64,000 nucleotides of DNA from Peredibacter sp045999315 (GTDB taxonomy: Bacteria; Bdellovibrionota; Bacteriovoracia; Bacteriovoracales; Bacteriovoracaceae). The stretch's first letter is position 1. The number at the start of each line of letters is the position of its first letter. The stretch is from assembly GCF_045999315.1 (NCBI RefSeq), contig NZ_CP174607.1, positions 2,542,001 to 2,606,000 on the forward strand, read 5' to 3'. The notes beneath the pieces were generated by a model. It saw nothing but the letters and a program-made list of their open reading frames with translations, did not search any database and was not told the DNA's origin. The position numbers and the translations under genes are program-made. This document shows positions 35,503 through 43,722 of this stretch, piece by piece.

Positions 35503-36261
35503 ATGAAGAATAATGAGCAGTTTGATGTCTTGTCTACGAAATCTGAAAAGGCCGGGATTGCTGGATTGCTAGAGTCTCAGCTCAGGCGATTTCGCACCTT
35601 GGGTTTCGTCCTGTTGCTTTCACCCATTGCATTGATCTATGTGCTTTGCATGGGTCTGGCCTTCTCACCTGGAGTCATGCTTTTTCAATGGGTGCAAGAG
35701 ACAACTTCTCACTCTCACATCGTCATAAAAGGAATTTCACTGGGGCTATCTATGGCCCTGGGCTGGGTGATGTATGGTCTTTCGATTATTTTCATCGTGC
35801 CGACCATGAATAAACTTCTTCCGTTGAAACTCGCTCCTCATCGCGCAAGTTGGTACAGTCTGAGTGTCGTCCCTTGGTACTATCACAACGCTCTTACTTA
35901 TTTAGTGAGATATACTTTCCTGGATTTTATTACACCGACTCCTTTAAATATTCTCTTCTTTAAAATGATGGGCATGAAGATTGGTAAGGGAAGCATGATT
36001 AATACTTCCAATATTTCTGATCCGTGTTTAATTGAAATCGGTGATTATGTGACCATCGGTGGCTCGGCCACCATGATGGCCCACTATGGGATGAAAGGAA
36101 TTCTGATCATTGATAAATTGGTGATCAAAGACAAGGCCACCATCGGGCTTAAGGCCTCACTGTTTGGAGACGTCATCGTTGGGAGTGGCGCCACAGTCAG
36201 GCCCAATGATGTATTGCTACCTAAGACCCGCGTTCCTGATCGAGAACAAGAGGCCGCTTAG
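35503..36261 (+). CDS. Membrane protein with left-handed β-helix acyltransferase-like domain
   Basis: This 252-residue protein has two or three N-terminal hydrophobic segments (about 35-115), then hexapeptide-type repeats (IGKGSMINTSNI, IEIGDYVTIGGSA, LVIKDKATIGLKASLFGDVIVGSGA) in the last 110 residues. These resemble the β-helix of bacterial acetyltransferases and of the terminal domain of Pls-type peptide synthetases. A role modifying a surface polymer or lipid is plausible but not shown. The stop overlaps the convergent reductase gene. Confidence 0.7.
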   Translation: MKNNEQFDVLSTKSEKAGIAGLLESQLRRFRTLGFVLLLSPIALIYVLCMGLAFSPGVMLFQWVQETTSHSHIVIKGISLGLSMALGWVMYGLSIIFIVPTMNKLLPLKLAPHRASWYSLSVVPWYYHNALTYLVRYTFLDFITPTPLNILFFKMMGMKIGKGSMINTSNISDPCLIEIGDYVTIGGSATMMAHYGMKGILIIDKLVIKDKATIGLKASLFGDVIVGSGATVRPNDVLLPKTRVPDREQEAA

Positions 36262-36869
36262 TGAGTAAGAGGTGAGTCTTCAAGTCCTTGTGAAGGAAAG
36301 ATGTCCTCGCGCTCTTCCGTTCTTTCGCCCACCAGACGGATCCATTCTTCAAAGGCCGCAAAATACTGAAGCAGTAGTTCCTTGGTCTTTTCATTTGTCA
36401 ATCTGTCCTGATCATCAAAAGCATGAGAGGCATTGAAGTACATTTCAGGTTGCCCGAGTACACTCATATTGAGATAGGCCATCACTTGACGAAGGTGGTG
36501 TTGGGCCCCAAATGTACCGATGGCGCCTGGAGAGGCACCAAGAAGTGCCGTTGGTTTACGGTTCCATAAATTTTGTCCATAAGGTCTTGAGCCCCAATCA
36601 ATGGCGTTTTTCAGAACACCTGGAAATGAGCGATTGTATTCAGGAGTGATAAAAAGAACTGCTTGGGCCTCGCGGATTCGATCTTTAAATTCACTCACAA
36701 TATCTGGTGGGTCCATTTCCAAATCTTGGGAGAAGAAGGGAAGTTTCGAAATATCAAAAGTCTCAAACTCAAAATGAGGGATTGAGAGTTCTTGAATCGA
36801 ACGAAAATATTTTTTGTTCAATGAGTTTCGGCTGATGCCGCCCACCAGAGTAAGAGTCCTAAAGATCAT
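36258..36869 (-). CDS. NADPH-dependent FMN reductase
   Basis: The 203-residue flavodoxin-fold reductase starts at ATG 36869 with GAGGAGG upstream. Evidence is LVGGISRNSLNKK (phosphate loop), FITPEYNRSFPGVLKNAIDW and GASPGAIGTFGAQHHLRQ, which match the chromate/azo/quinone reductase (YieF/ArsH-like) family. Such enzymes use NAD(P)H and FMN to reduce quinones or xenobiotics in the cytoplasm and protect against oxidative stress. Confidence 0.9.
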   Translation of the reverse strand: MIFRTLTLVGGISRNSLNKKYFRSIQELSIPHFEFETFDISKLPFFSQDLEMDPPDIVSEFKDRIREAQAVLFITPEYNRSFPGVLKNAIDWGSRPYGQNLWNRKPTALLGASPGAIGTFGAQHHLRQVMAYLNMSVLGQPEMYFNASHAFDDQDRLTNEKTKELLLQYFAAFEEWIRLVGERTEEREDIFPSQGLEDSPLTH

Positions 36870-37021
36870 AAAATCCTCCTCGGTTTTGCCCTCACAGTTG
36901 AACATGACTAGAGAGAGCTGAAAACTAAAAGAGAGCTTAAAGTCAAAACACGGAATAAGTCGGTTATGTGGACATTTTACCTCTGGAAAAGGGCCATCTT
37001 GATTCATTTTCGCCATGGGCC

Positions 37022-37037
37022 TGGTACCCATCTTGCA
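37022..37037 (+). promoter_or_regulatory. σ54-type promoter of hemerythrin 1
   Basis: TGGTACCCATCTTGCA has GG, ten bases, GC and a perfect TTGCA box. The predicted start is near 37048, 25 bases before the ATG, with GGAGGAAGG in the leader. Confidence 0.6.
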
Positions 37038-37072
37038 ATTAGTCTTAGGCAGGCTTTAACGGAGGAAGGGTT

Positions 37073-37606
37073 ATGGATATTTATGAAGCTTTGAAAAAGG
37101 ACCATGATGAATTGAAGATAGTTCTTGAGGAGCTTATTTCACTTCGGGCCGATGATGATTATCGTTATGTTCTCATTGAAGAAATCAGAAATGTGCTTGT
37201 CCCTCACTCAAGAGCTGAGGAGTCTATTTTCTATAATACATTAAGAGCAGTGAATGCAGATAAGAAAGTCGTCTTTCATGGCTTTCAGGAACATCTGGAA
37301 ACTGAAACATTACTGCGGACCCTACAGGTGATGGATCGAATGAATCTCGATTGGAAGGCCACTGCCAAAAAACTTCAAGAGTCATTTCTTCATCACATCG
37401 AAGATGAAGAGAACGAGATTTTTGCAGAAGCAAAGAAGGCCTTCACCGAAGAAGAGGCGATAGGTATGGCCGAAGCTTTCTTGCAGTTAAAGCCCAAAAT
37501 CGAGAAAGAAGGATTTGTGAAGAACACAGTGGACATGGTAGTCAATTTGTTGCCTCCACGACTGGCCGACAAACTTCGAAATATCAGGGAGAACCGGGCC
37601 GCCTAG
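37073..37606 (+). CDS. Hemerythrin-like (HHE) protein 1
   Basis: This 177-residue α-helical protein has the HHE cation-binding pattern: DHDELK near residue 10, HSRAEE near 43, HLETE, and HHIEDEENEIF near 104. Hemerythrin-like domains hold a di-iron centre that senses or scavenges oxygen, NO or peroxide. It has a GGAGGAAGG site and its own σ54-type promoter. It is paralogous to the hemerythrin at 41540-41992. Confidence 0.88.
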   Translation: MDIYEALKKDHDELKIVLEELISLRADDDYRYVLIEEIRNVLVPHSRAEESIFYNTLRAVNADKKVVFHGFQEHLETETLLRTLQVMDRMNLDWKATAKKLQESFLHHIEDEENEIFAEAKKAFTEEEAIGMAEAFLQLKPKIEKEGFVKNTVDMVVNLLPPRLADKLRNIRENRAA

Positions 37607-37695
37607 AGACTTCTCATTATTAAAAAGCACTTTCACCAGCGAAAGTAGAGCAGAGATACTTTTCAAGGAACAATTTATTCTTCTATACTTTTAGA

Positions 37696-38499
37696 ATGAA
37701 TAAATTACTTACTCTTGGATTTCTCCTGATTCTTTCTCAAAATCTTAAAGCTTCTGACATCTGCTCTCGAAGCTCGCAGGATTTAAGGATTTTTCTGGAT
37801 CAAACCCACTCCAGAATATCTTTTAAGAATGATGGGGGATTGTTTAATCAGGGAGTTTGTTGGTGGCACAATCGAATGCAGCGCTCATCTGCGTACCTCG
37901 TTAGCTATAGACCTCAATTACCACCCCCAACTCGTCCCGAGTTGTTAAAGATTTTGCTTTCGCTCCGTAATATGGACTCAGTGGTTGTGATTCCTGGTTA
38001 TGAGGATTTTTTAACGTTTTCTCATGATTACAAAAAAGAGATTCAGGAAGTGTTGGATGGATGGCAAAAGTTTGATGGCTTTTTCAATTTCCAATGGATC
38101 CGAGGGATTTCCGGACAATCTGCGCTTCCAGCGGGAGACATGCTTGCGCGCATGAGAGATGTATATACTTTTTATAAGTATACGCCGGCACCTATGTGGA
38201 TCATGGCCCAGATCAAAGGGCTGACTTCTCACTCGTTTCTAGTTCTTCGCATGCAAGAAATTGCGAATGGCTATGAAATGGAATTGATCGACAGCAACCA
38301 TCCTCAGGACACGAGAAAACTCGCTTATTATGAAGGGGACACTTTTCTTAGAGTGGAAGGGGAAGACTATACTTTTGTACCCTATGTGGGATTTCAAAAC
38401 GATTACAAAAAGATTGCAAAGGCCCTTCAGCTCCGCTGCGGAGAGAAGTCTCTTCAGCTTGATCTAAGTAATCTCCAAGAGGGCCAGATCGAGTTGTAG
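37696..38499 (+). CDS. Secreted papain-like cysteine hydrolase candidate
   Basis: This 267-residue protein has a signal peptide (MNKLLTLGFLLILSQNLKAS). NQGVCWWH puts a Cys (C55) before Trp as in papain-like enzymes, SHSFLVL gives H179 at the start of a β-strand, and ELIDSNHP gives D199/N201. This Cys-His-Asn/Asp order suits a papain-fold peptidase or amidase. I do not recognise the exact family. The stop abuts the convergent receiver gene. A structural prediction would decide. Confidence 0.55.
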   Translation: MNKLLTLGFLLILSQNLKASDICSRSSQDLRIFLDQTHSRISFKNDGGLFNQGVCWWHNRMQRSSAYLVSYRPQLPPPTRPELLKILLSLRNMDSVVVIPGYEDFLTFSHDYKKEIQEVLDGWQKFDGFFNFQWIRGISGQSALPAGDMLARMRDVYTFYKYTPAPMWIMAQIKGLTSHSFLVLRMQEIANGYEMELIDSNHPQDTRKLAYYEGDTFLRVEGEDYTFVPYVGFQNDYKKIAKALQLRCGEKSLQLDLSNLQEGQIEL

Positions 38500-38868
38500 C
38501 TATTTACAGTACTGGGAGACCACGTTTAAAACCACGTCGATATCAATGGGCTTCTTCAAAAATCCAATTGAGCCTTCCGTGTTCGTTTTATCGGCCACCG
38601 CGGAAACAATTAAAACAGGAATTGGAGCAAGAAGAGTATCGGACATGATAGTGTCCAAAAACTGGCGACCATTCATGATGGGCATCATCATGTCGAGTAG
38701 TACCAAACAAGGTTTGGCCATGGAACCTAGGGCGTCCAGTGCTTCTTTACCATTGGTCGCGGCCTTGGTGGTATAACCTTCGGATTCGAGAAGATCTATC
38801 ATCACATTACGAATATCATCATCGTCTTCTACGATTAGGATTGTCTTACATTTACCCGGTATGGCCAT
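38500..38868 (-). CDS. Stand-alone response regulator receiver
   Basis: The product is a 122-residue single receiver domain: IVEDDDD acidic pocket, phosphoacceptor Asp in VLLDMMMP, Ser in IVSAV and Lys in LKKPID. There is no output domain. GAGGAGATTAC lies before the ATG. It is the second of three receiver-only proteins in the window, probably working in a phosphorelay or by protein contact. Confidence 0.9.
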   Translation of the reverse strand: MAIPGKCKTILIVEDDDDIRNVMIDLLESEGYTTKAATNGKEALDALGSMAKPCLVLLDMMMPIMNGRQFLDTIMSDTLLAPIPVLIVSAVADKTNTEGSIGFLKKPIDIDVVLNVVSQYCK

Positions 38869-39019
38869 GTGTAATCTCCTCGGGCATAGCTTAGCAATTC
38901 TTCATTCGCAAAGTGATGGGACACTGTGCTCAGGAACTTTGCCACTCACGATTAGAAAAATTGCCTCATTCGATCAAGGTTTGCACACTGAGCTGGCACT
39001 TCTATCAATGACTTAACTT

Positions 39020-39035
39020 TGGCAAAGCATTTGCT
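39020..39035 (+). promoter_or_regulatory. σ54-type promoter of lipoprotein paralogue 4
   Basis: TGGCAAAGCATTTGCT matches TGGCA...TTGCT with GG-N10-GC spacing. The predicted start near 39046 leaves a 26-base leader with AAGGAG before ATG 39072. Confidence 0.65.
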
Positions 39036-39071
39036 CTAAGGGCAAAGTTCATTTTTTCTAAGGAGTGAGTC

Positions 39072-39848
39072 ATGAAATTTAAATCATCGGTCCCATTTAT
39101 TCTTGCTGCTTCGCTTTTCGTCCTTGCGGCCTGTGACGGTGGAAGCAGTGGAAGTGGAAGTTCAAAACAAAATGAATCGGCAGAGCTTCAGGAAGATAAT
39201 GACCAAGGTATTTACAGGGCAGTACTGTCCCCTGTGAACACAAAAATAGTCCCTAATACAACCGGAACAATTGAAGTACGTATTGATGGTGATGAAGTGG
39301 TGGTTGAATCGACCGTTGCTGGCGCGCCGTCAGGAGTAAAGCATCTCCAAAATATTATGACTGCCAGCGAATGTCCAACTGACGCCAGTGATGCCAACGG
39401 CGATGGTGTGGTGGATATCATGGAAGGTTCGGCGAGCTTTGGGAAAATCCTCATCCCACTTGATAGCAATATCAGTGATCAGTTACTAGGAAATGATTTT
39501 GGCCCGATTGCCAATGGAGCAGGGGCCTATGTGTATCGCAAGAGTACTTCATTTGCGCAGCTCATGGCAGATCTAGGCACAGACGATCCTGATACTGAAG
39601 ACTTTATTGCAAAGCTTTCTTCATCACAAAACCTAACTCTTTCTACACGAGTCGTGGTAGTTCATGGAGTGAGTCGTAATTCGGATCTTCCGGCCACAGT
39701 GGCGACGTTAGGAGATGCGGCCGCTGATCAGTTAGTTCCGATTGCTTGTGGGAAACTGGTTAAAGTGCATAGCGAAGACACAACCACGGCCGATGATGCA
39801 AGAAGAGAAACAAGCAGCGAAACGACAACCGGAGCGCGACTCCTTTAA
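39072..39848 (+). CDS. EF-hand-type lipoprotein, paralogue 4
   Basis: The 258-residue lipoprotein has lipobox VLAAC (C21) and a Gly/Ser linker. Family blocks: YRAVLSPVN, CPTDASDANGDGVVDIMEG (complete EF-hand-like loop), IPLDSNISDQ, VVVVHGVSRNSDLPATVA and VPIACGKL, followed by a short Thr/Ser/Glu tail. It is closest in layout to the one at 23301-24239, sharing the AACxGxx start. It is monocistronic behind a σ54-type promoter. Function unknown. Confidence 0.87.
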   Translation: MKFKSSVPFILAASLFVLAACDGGSSGSGSSKQNESAELQEDNDQGIYRAVLSPVNTKIVPNTTGTIEVRIDGDEVVVESTVAGAPSGVKHLQNIMTASECPTDASDANGDGVVDIMEGSASFGKILIPLDSNISDQLLGNDFGPIANGAGAYVYRKSTSFAQLMADLGTDDPDTEDFIAKLSSSQNLTLSTRVVVVHGVSRNSDLPATVATLGDAAADQLVPIACGKLVKVHSEDTTTADDARRETSSETTTGARLL

Positions 39849-39882
39849 TCTTTTGTAGAAGTTCTTCCAACTGGGGGGCCCT

Positions 39883-40548
39883 ATGAAAGAGGTGTTTTTA
39901 GAGGGATTGTTGTTACAAGCAAGTCTCATCTTTGCATTAGGGCCCCAGAATCTTTTTGTGCTTGAGTCCGGTCTTCGCCGGCATCATCACCTCACCGTTA
40001 GCTTCGTCTGCTTTATTTGTGATCTGACGCTTATTATGTTGGGAGTGGCCGGAGCGGCGACATTTTTTAATCATTATCCTCAGATCAAAATTTTCTTCGG
40101 TGTAGTAGGGGTAGGTTTTCTCTTACTTTATGGCTTTGGAAAAATCACAACACCTGAAGAGAGTTTTGTTTTTGGGTCCTCGAAAGCACCCGGATCACTT
40201 AAAAGTGTAATCCTCAAATCCATTACCTTTAGTGTCATTAATCCTCATGCTTACCTGGACGGAATCGTACTCATCGGAGGCTATTCGGCCAAGTATAGCG
40301 AGATGTATCTGCGCCTCACCTTGGGAATGGGGGCCGCCACTTTTTCTCTTATTTGGTTTCTCCTTTTATCTCTCGGCGCCAGCGTCATGATGCCTTTTTT
40401 TCAATCTCCTAAGCGGATGCGCATCATGATGGGAAGTGCTGGACTGATTCTTTTATTTTTATCGGCCAAGCTGACTCTAGATGTTTATGGCTGGCTCCTT
40501 GAAACGTATCCCGAAACGGCCAGTGTTCTCCACTTCGGTCCAAGATAA
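39883..40548 (+). CDS. LysE/ArgO-family amino acid exporter
   Basis: The product is 221 residues with five or six membrane segments. The N-terminus ...FALGPQNLFVLESGLRR matches the LysE/ArgO signature (GPQNxFVLxxGL), and INPHAYLD fits the later conserved element. The family exports basic amino acids such as lysine or arginine. It starts 34 bases after the lipoprotein stop and may be read from the same message, which is not certain. Confidence 0.88.
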   Translation: MKEVFLEGLLLQASLIFALGPQNLFVLESGLRRHHHLTVSFVCFICDLTLIMLGVAGAATFFNHYPQIKIFFGVVGVGFLLLYGFGKITTPEESFVFGSSKAPGSLKSVILKSITFSVINPHAYLDGIVLIGGYSAKYSEMYLRLTLGMGAATFSLIWFLLLSLGASVMMPFFQSPKRMRIMMGSAGLILLFLSAKLTLDVYGWLLETYPETASVLHFGPR

Positions 40549-40607
40549 GCCTGGCAAAATTCCCAAATCGTCCTTAAAATATTTAAAAAATCTCTTCAAG
40601 GAAAAAT

Positions 40608-41165
40608 ATGAAACTATTTTTGTCCGCTCTTTTATTGGTTTCTCTTAATGCTTTTGCCGCTAAAGGTCCTATGGTGGTTATGGAAACCAGCATGGGAACA
40701 ATTGAAATTGAACTCAATCAGGAAAAGGCACCTAACACCGTAAAAAACTTCCTGAGCTACGTTGATGATAAATTCTATGACGGTACAATCTTTCACCGTG
40801 TGATTGACGGCTTCATGATCCAGGGTGGTGGTTATGATGAGAAAATGACTGAGAAGAAGACCAAGGCCCCAATTAAGAACGAGGCCAACAATGGTTTAAC
40901 CAATGATACTGGTACCATTGCCATGGCCCGCACGAACGATCCACACTCGGCCACGGCCCAGTTTTTTATTAACGTAAATGATAATTCTCCCCTTAACCAT
41001 ACTTCAGAAACTCCAATGGGTTGGGGATATGCGGTCTTCGGTAAAGTGACCTCAGGTATGCACGTGGTTAACAGAATTAAAATGGTTCGCACAGGAAACA
41101 TGCACGGCCATCAGAATGTTCCTATGGACACTGTTGTCATTAAGAGTGTTAAGCGTAAGAAGTAA
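40608..41165 (+). CDS. Periplasmic cyclophilin-type peptidyl-prolyl isomerase
   Basis: This 185-residue protein has signal peptide MKLFLSALLLVSLNAFA. The cyclophilin core is complete: FHRVIDGFMIQGGG with the catalytic Arg, NEANNGLTNDTGTIAMAR, TAQFFINVNDN and GWGYAVFGKV. It catalyses cis-trans isomerisation at proline during folding of exported proteins, like PpiA. AAGGAAAA lies before the ATG. Its stop abuts the convergent receiver gene. Confidence 0.93.
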   Translation: MKLFLSALLLVSLNAFAAKGPMVVMETSMGTIEIELNQEKAPNTVKNFLSYVDDKFYDGTIFHRVIDGFMIQGGGYDEKMTEKKTKAPIKNEANNGLTNDTGTIAMARTNDPHSATAQFFINVNDNSPLNHTSETPMGWGYAVFGKVTSGMHVVNRIKMVRTGNMHGHQNVPMDTVVIKSVKRKK

Positions 41166-41543
41166 TTACTTCATTAATCGAAAGCAGTTCTGCACCACAA
41201 AGATCAAATCATCTACCTCTAAGGGCTTATTGAGAAATTCAAAGGCCTTTAGAGGTTCTTTATACTCTTGAAAACGATTATTGGCCGTAAGAAGAATAAC
41301 GGGAATATGTGAGAAGCGGGGATCTTCCATCTGAAGCTCCCTAAATTCGAATCCGTTCATTTCAGGCATCATCAGATCCAAAATCATGAGATCAGGCACA
41401 AAAGATTTTTCAGTCAGGACCCTAAAGGCCTCAAGACCGTTTTTGGCCACATCAAGTTCATATCCTTGACCTTCAAGAATCTCTTTGAGCGAACTTCGAA
41501 TTGAGGAGTCGTCTTCAACAATCAGTATTTTTCTTTTCATCAT
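41166..41543 (-). CDS. Stand-alone response regulator receiver
   Basis: The product is a 125-residue receiver domain: IVEDDSSIRSS, phosphoacceptor Asp in MILDLMMPEMNG, Thr in LLTAN and Lys in FLNKPLE. No output domain. Its ATG overlaps the stop of the upstream hemerythrin gene (ATGA), so iron-based sensing and the receiver are translated together, which suggests a functional pair. Confidence 0.9.
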   Translation of the reverse strand: MMKRKILIVEDDSSIRSSLKEILEGQGYELDVAKNGLEAFRVLTEKSFVPDLMILDLMMPEMNGFEFRELQMEDPRFSHIPVILLTANNRFQEYKEPLKAFEFLNKPLEVDDLIFVVQNCFRLMK

Positions 41544-41992
41544 GAACTCATGTGATGATGCTTGGCCTCTTCAAAATCGCAGGCAAATTGCTCAAGCTCA
41601 TCGGGACTAAAATCTTCTTTGGCCTCGGCGAAGAGTTTACCTTCTTCATGTTCGACATGCATACTGCAAAGGTGTTTTAATTCTAAAAAAGTTTCGAACC
41701 ATTCTTTAGATTCGACGTTCAAAAAGTTTAATTTCTGAATAAGCTCTTTCATCTGATGATGCTCTTGATTGTTTCCTTCGACGATTCTTAAGGTGTATTC
41801 TCCAGGAACTTCGTCCCGGAGTTTGGCGTAAAGGGTGATTTCTTCTCCCTCCATATGAGGAATCATTTCTTCTTTATATCTTGTAAACAGCTCTTCTCGA
41901 AGCTTACTGGTTTTGGCCAATTCGATTTCCTGAAGTAGAGCATCCAGCTCTCTGTGCTCTTGTCTCAGTTTATTTAAAATTGTTTCTTGCAT
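41540..41992 (-). CDS. Hemerythrin-like (HHE) protein 2
   Basis: This 150-residue helical protein has HHE residues: HRELD near 14, HMEGEE near 47, HHQMKE near 77 and HVEHEEGKLF near 113. It probably holds a di-iron site for oxygen, NO or peroxide. The C-terminus AKHHHMSS may add metal ligands. It is operonic with a receiver gene (4-base overlap) and possibly with the small secreted gene 24 bases upstream. Confidence 0.87.
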   Translation of the reverse strand: MQETILNKLRQEHRELDALLQEIELAKTSKLREELFTRYKEEMIPHMEGEEITLYAKLRDEVPGEYTLRIVEGNNQEHHQMKELIQKLNFLNVESKEWFETFLELKHLCSMHVEHEEGKLFAEAKEDFSPDELEQFACDFEEAKHHHMSS

Positions 41993-42016
41993 AAATCCTC
42001 CTGATAGCGAGCTGGT

Positions 42017-42289
42017 TTAATTTTTCGGAACCACATCATAGCGACTTTCTTCAATATCTTCTTCTAACTCAGGTGAATTTTGCTGCTCTTGCATCTCTTG
42101 CATTCTTTGTTCTTCTTGTTCCTCTGTGGCCTGATCGACATCTGACTCAGGTGTGACTTGATTTAGGGTGGCCGCGGAACTTCCCATCGCTTCCGAGTTG
42201 GCGGGATCAAGGCCCGGGCCTCTGCTTCCCAATGCCCAAGCTTGAGAGATGAACAAAAAAAGTGAGCAAAAGACTACGAATATTTTCAT
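42017..42289 (-). CDS. Small acidic secreted protein
   Basis: The gene encodes 90 residues. Signal peptide MKIFVVFCSLFLFISQAWA; the mature part is Gln/Glu-rich (EEQEEQRMQEMQEQQ) and probably helical or disordered. It lies 24 bases upstream of the hemerythrin-receiver pair on the same strand and may be the first gene of that operon. Function unknown. Confidence 0.75.
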   Translation of the reverse strand: MKIFVVFCSLFLFISQAWALGSRGPGLDPANSEAMGSSAATLNQVTPESDVDQATEEQEEQRMQEMQEQQNSPELEEDIEESRYDVVPKN

Positions 42290-42445
42290 GGTTGTCCTCG
42301 CATAACATCATTGAAGCGGCCCTGCGATAAAGATGAAACTAAAGTTCCTCTAAAGGGTGTTTGACTAAAGTTTTTTTTCCTTGGCCCTTAAGAGAAAGAT
42401 TTGAGTATGCTCGAGACGATGATAACCGTACATCTGGAGGAATAT

Positions 42446-42577
42446 ATGTTTAACAAAGTCGATGCAAAAAGATTTTTAAAACGTTTTGGTAAAGATGCCG
42501 GTAAGACATACCGTACTCTCTCGAAAGATTTATCAAAGAGAATTAGTAAAATTCAGGACAAAATTCCTACTCGTTAA
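42446..42577 (+). CDS. Small basic protein, 43 residues
   Basis: ATG 42446 follows CTGGAGGAATAT, a strong ribosome site, and opens 43 codons to TAA. The product is Lys/Arg-rich and amphipathic (FLKRFGKDAGKTYRTLSKDLSKRISKI). It could be a helical peptide acting on membranes or nucleic acid. The end overlaps the convergent phosphoesterase gene by 11 bases. No family recognised. Confidence 0.65.
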   Translation: MFNKVDAKRFLKRFGKDAGKTYRTLSKDLSKRISKIQDKIPTR

Positions 42578-43622
42578 TTAGTTTTATTTCACTTGATCGA
42601 ACCAACTCCAGCAGAGTGATCTCTGGAGTGGTTCCTAATCTTAGAAGCGGGCCCCAACTTCCGGTTCCCGGATTTACATAGACCCACATATTTCCTACGC
42701 GATGAAGGCCCTGCGAAAGTTTATGCACAAACTTCACCACAATGGTCCAGGGGAAGAACTGTCCTCCGTGAGTGTGGCCCGACAGGAGAAGATGAAAGCC
42801 GTTCTTTTCGGCCTCTGGGGCGATGCCTGGCCTGTGGGAGAGAAGGATTTTAAAAGCGTCCTCGGCGTATTTGGTGTCGAGATTAGGAGCGAGTCTTGAA
42901 ACGGGATCAGGAATCCCCGCCACCAAAACATTTGCTTCATTGTGCTTAATGATTTTTCCACGGTTCACAAGATTAATGGTCCCAAGATTATTGAGTACGA
43001 TCAGCCATTCATTGGCGTTCCAGTAATATTCGTGATTCCCGGGAACAAAGAAGGAACCATAACTTGATTTGAGATTTCCAATGGGGGCAATGTCCTGACG
43101 ATACTCTCGAACATTTCCATCTCCAATATCACCCGTCAAAACCACAATATCGCTCTTGAGAGCATTGACCTTTTTAACCACTTTTTCCACATACCGTTTT
43201 CTGATCGTGGCACCCACATGAAGGTCGCTGATTTGGGCAATTTTAAGGCCGTTCAATTTTTCATTAAGGTCATTCACAGGAACTCGCACTCGTTTAATGC
43301 GAGGTCCTCGGGATGCATTGATAACACCAATGACAAGACTCACAACAGTGAGAATAAAAACATAACTAATGGGGGCCAGGTCTCCGGTCAGAAACCAGGC
43401 GACGTCGCGCACGAGGGTAAAGACCACTAGATAGGTAAGGAACCCCATTCCTGCATAGGCCAATTGAATTTGAAGGGGAAACAATTTTTTTAAAGGGAAG
43501 CTGATGATTAAAAGAAAAAGCAGCGCCAGTAAAAGCCAGTGAGACCAATGGTTTCCCAGACGGAGACCTAAATACAAATAAGCAGGAGACAGAATGGCCG
43601 CGACAAAAAATAAAAATCTCAA
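42567..43622 (-). CDS. Membrane-anchored metallophosphoesterase
   Basis: This 351-residue protein has four or so N-terminal hydrophobic segments (to about 105). A calcineurin-like phosphoesterase domain follows with ISDLHVG, LTGDIGDGN, VPGNHEYYWN, LSHRP and SGHTHGGQ, all the metal-ligand motifs. It resembles the YkuE/YpbG-type enzymes that cleave phosphodiester or pyrophosphate bonds, some acting on lipid or UDP-sugar substrates. The domain should face the cytoplasm or periplasm at the inner membrane. Confidence 0.9.
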   Translation of the reverse strand: MRFLFFVAAILSPAYLYLGLRLGNHWSHWLLLALLFLLIISFPLKKLFPLQIQLAYAGMGFLTYLVVFTLVRDVAWFLTGDLAPISYVFILTVVSLVIGVINASRGPRIKRVRVPVNDLNEKLNGLKIAQISDLHVGATIRKRYVEKVVKKVNALKSDIVVLTGDIGDGNVREYRQDIAPIGNLKSSYGSFFVPGNHEYYWNANEWLIVLNNLGTINLVNRGKIIKHNEANVLVAGIPDPVSRLAPNLDTKYAEDAFKILLSHRPGIAPEAEKNGFHLLLSGHTHGGQFFPWTIVVKFVHKLSQGLHRVGNMWVYVNPGTGSWGPLLRLGTTPEITLLELVRSSEIKLINE

Positions 43623-43722
43623 AGCTTCTATCCAATTAAAGCATTTCTCTAGGGTTTATAGGAGCGCATCTTTTCACTCAAAACCAATCCAGTTAAGGTC
43701 AATCTGACCAAGGAGGGTCACG

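Noticed and set aside
37640..37670. Short stem ACTTTC/GAAAGT after hemerythrin 1
   Set aside because: Six pairs only, no T-run; too weak to call a terminator.
43660..43690. GG-N10-GC spacing upstream of the second glutaminase-like gene
   Set aside because: The -12 half reads GAGC rather than TTGC, so I do not call a σ54 promoter.
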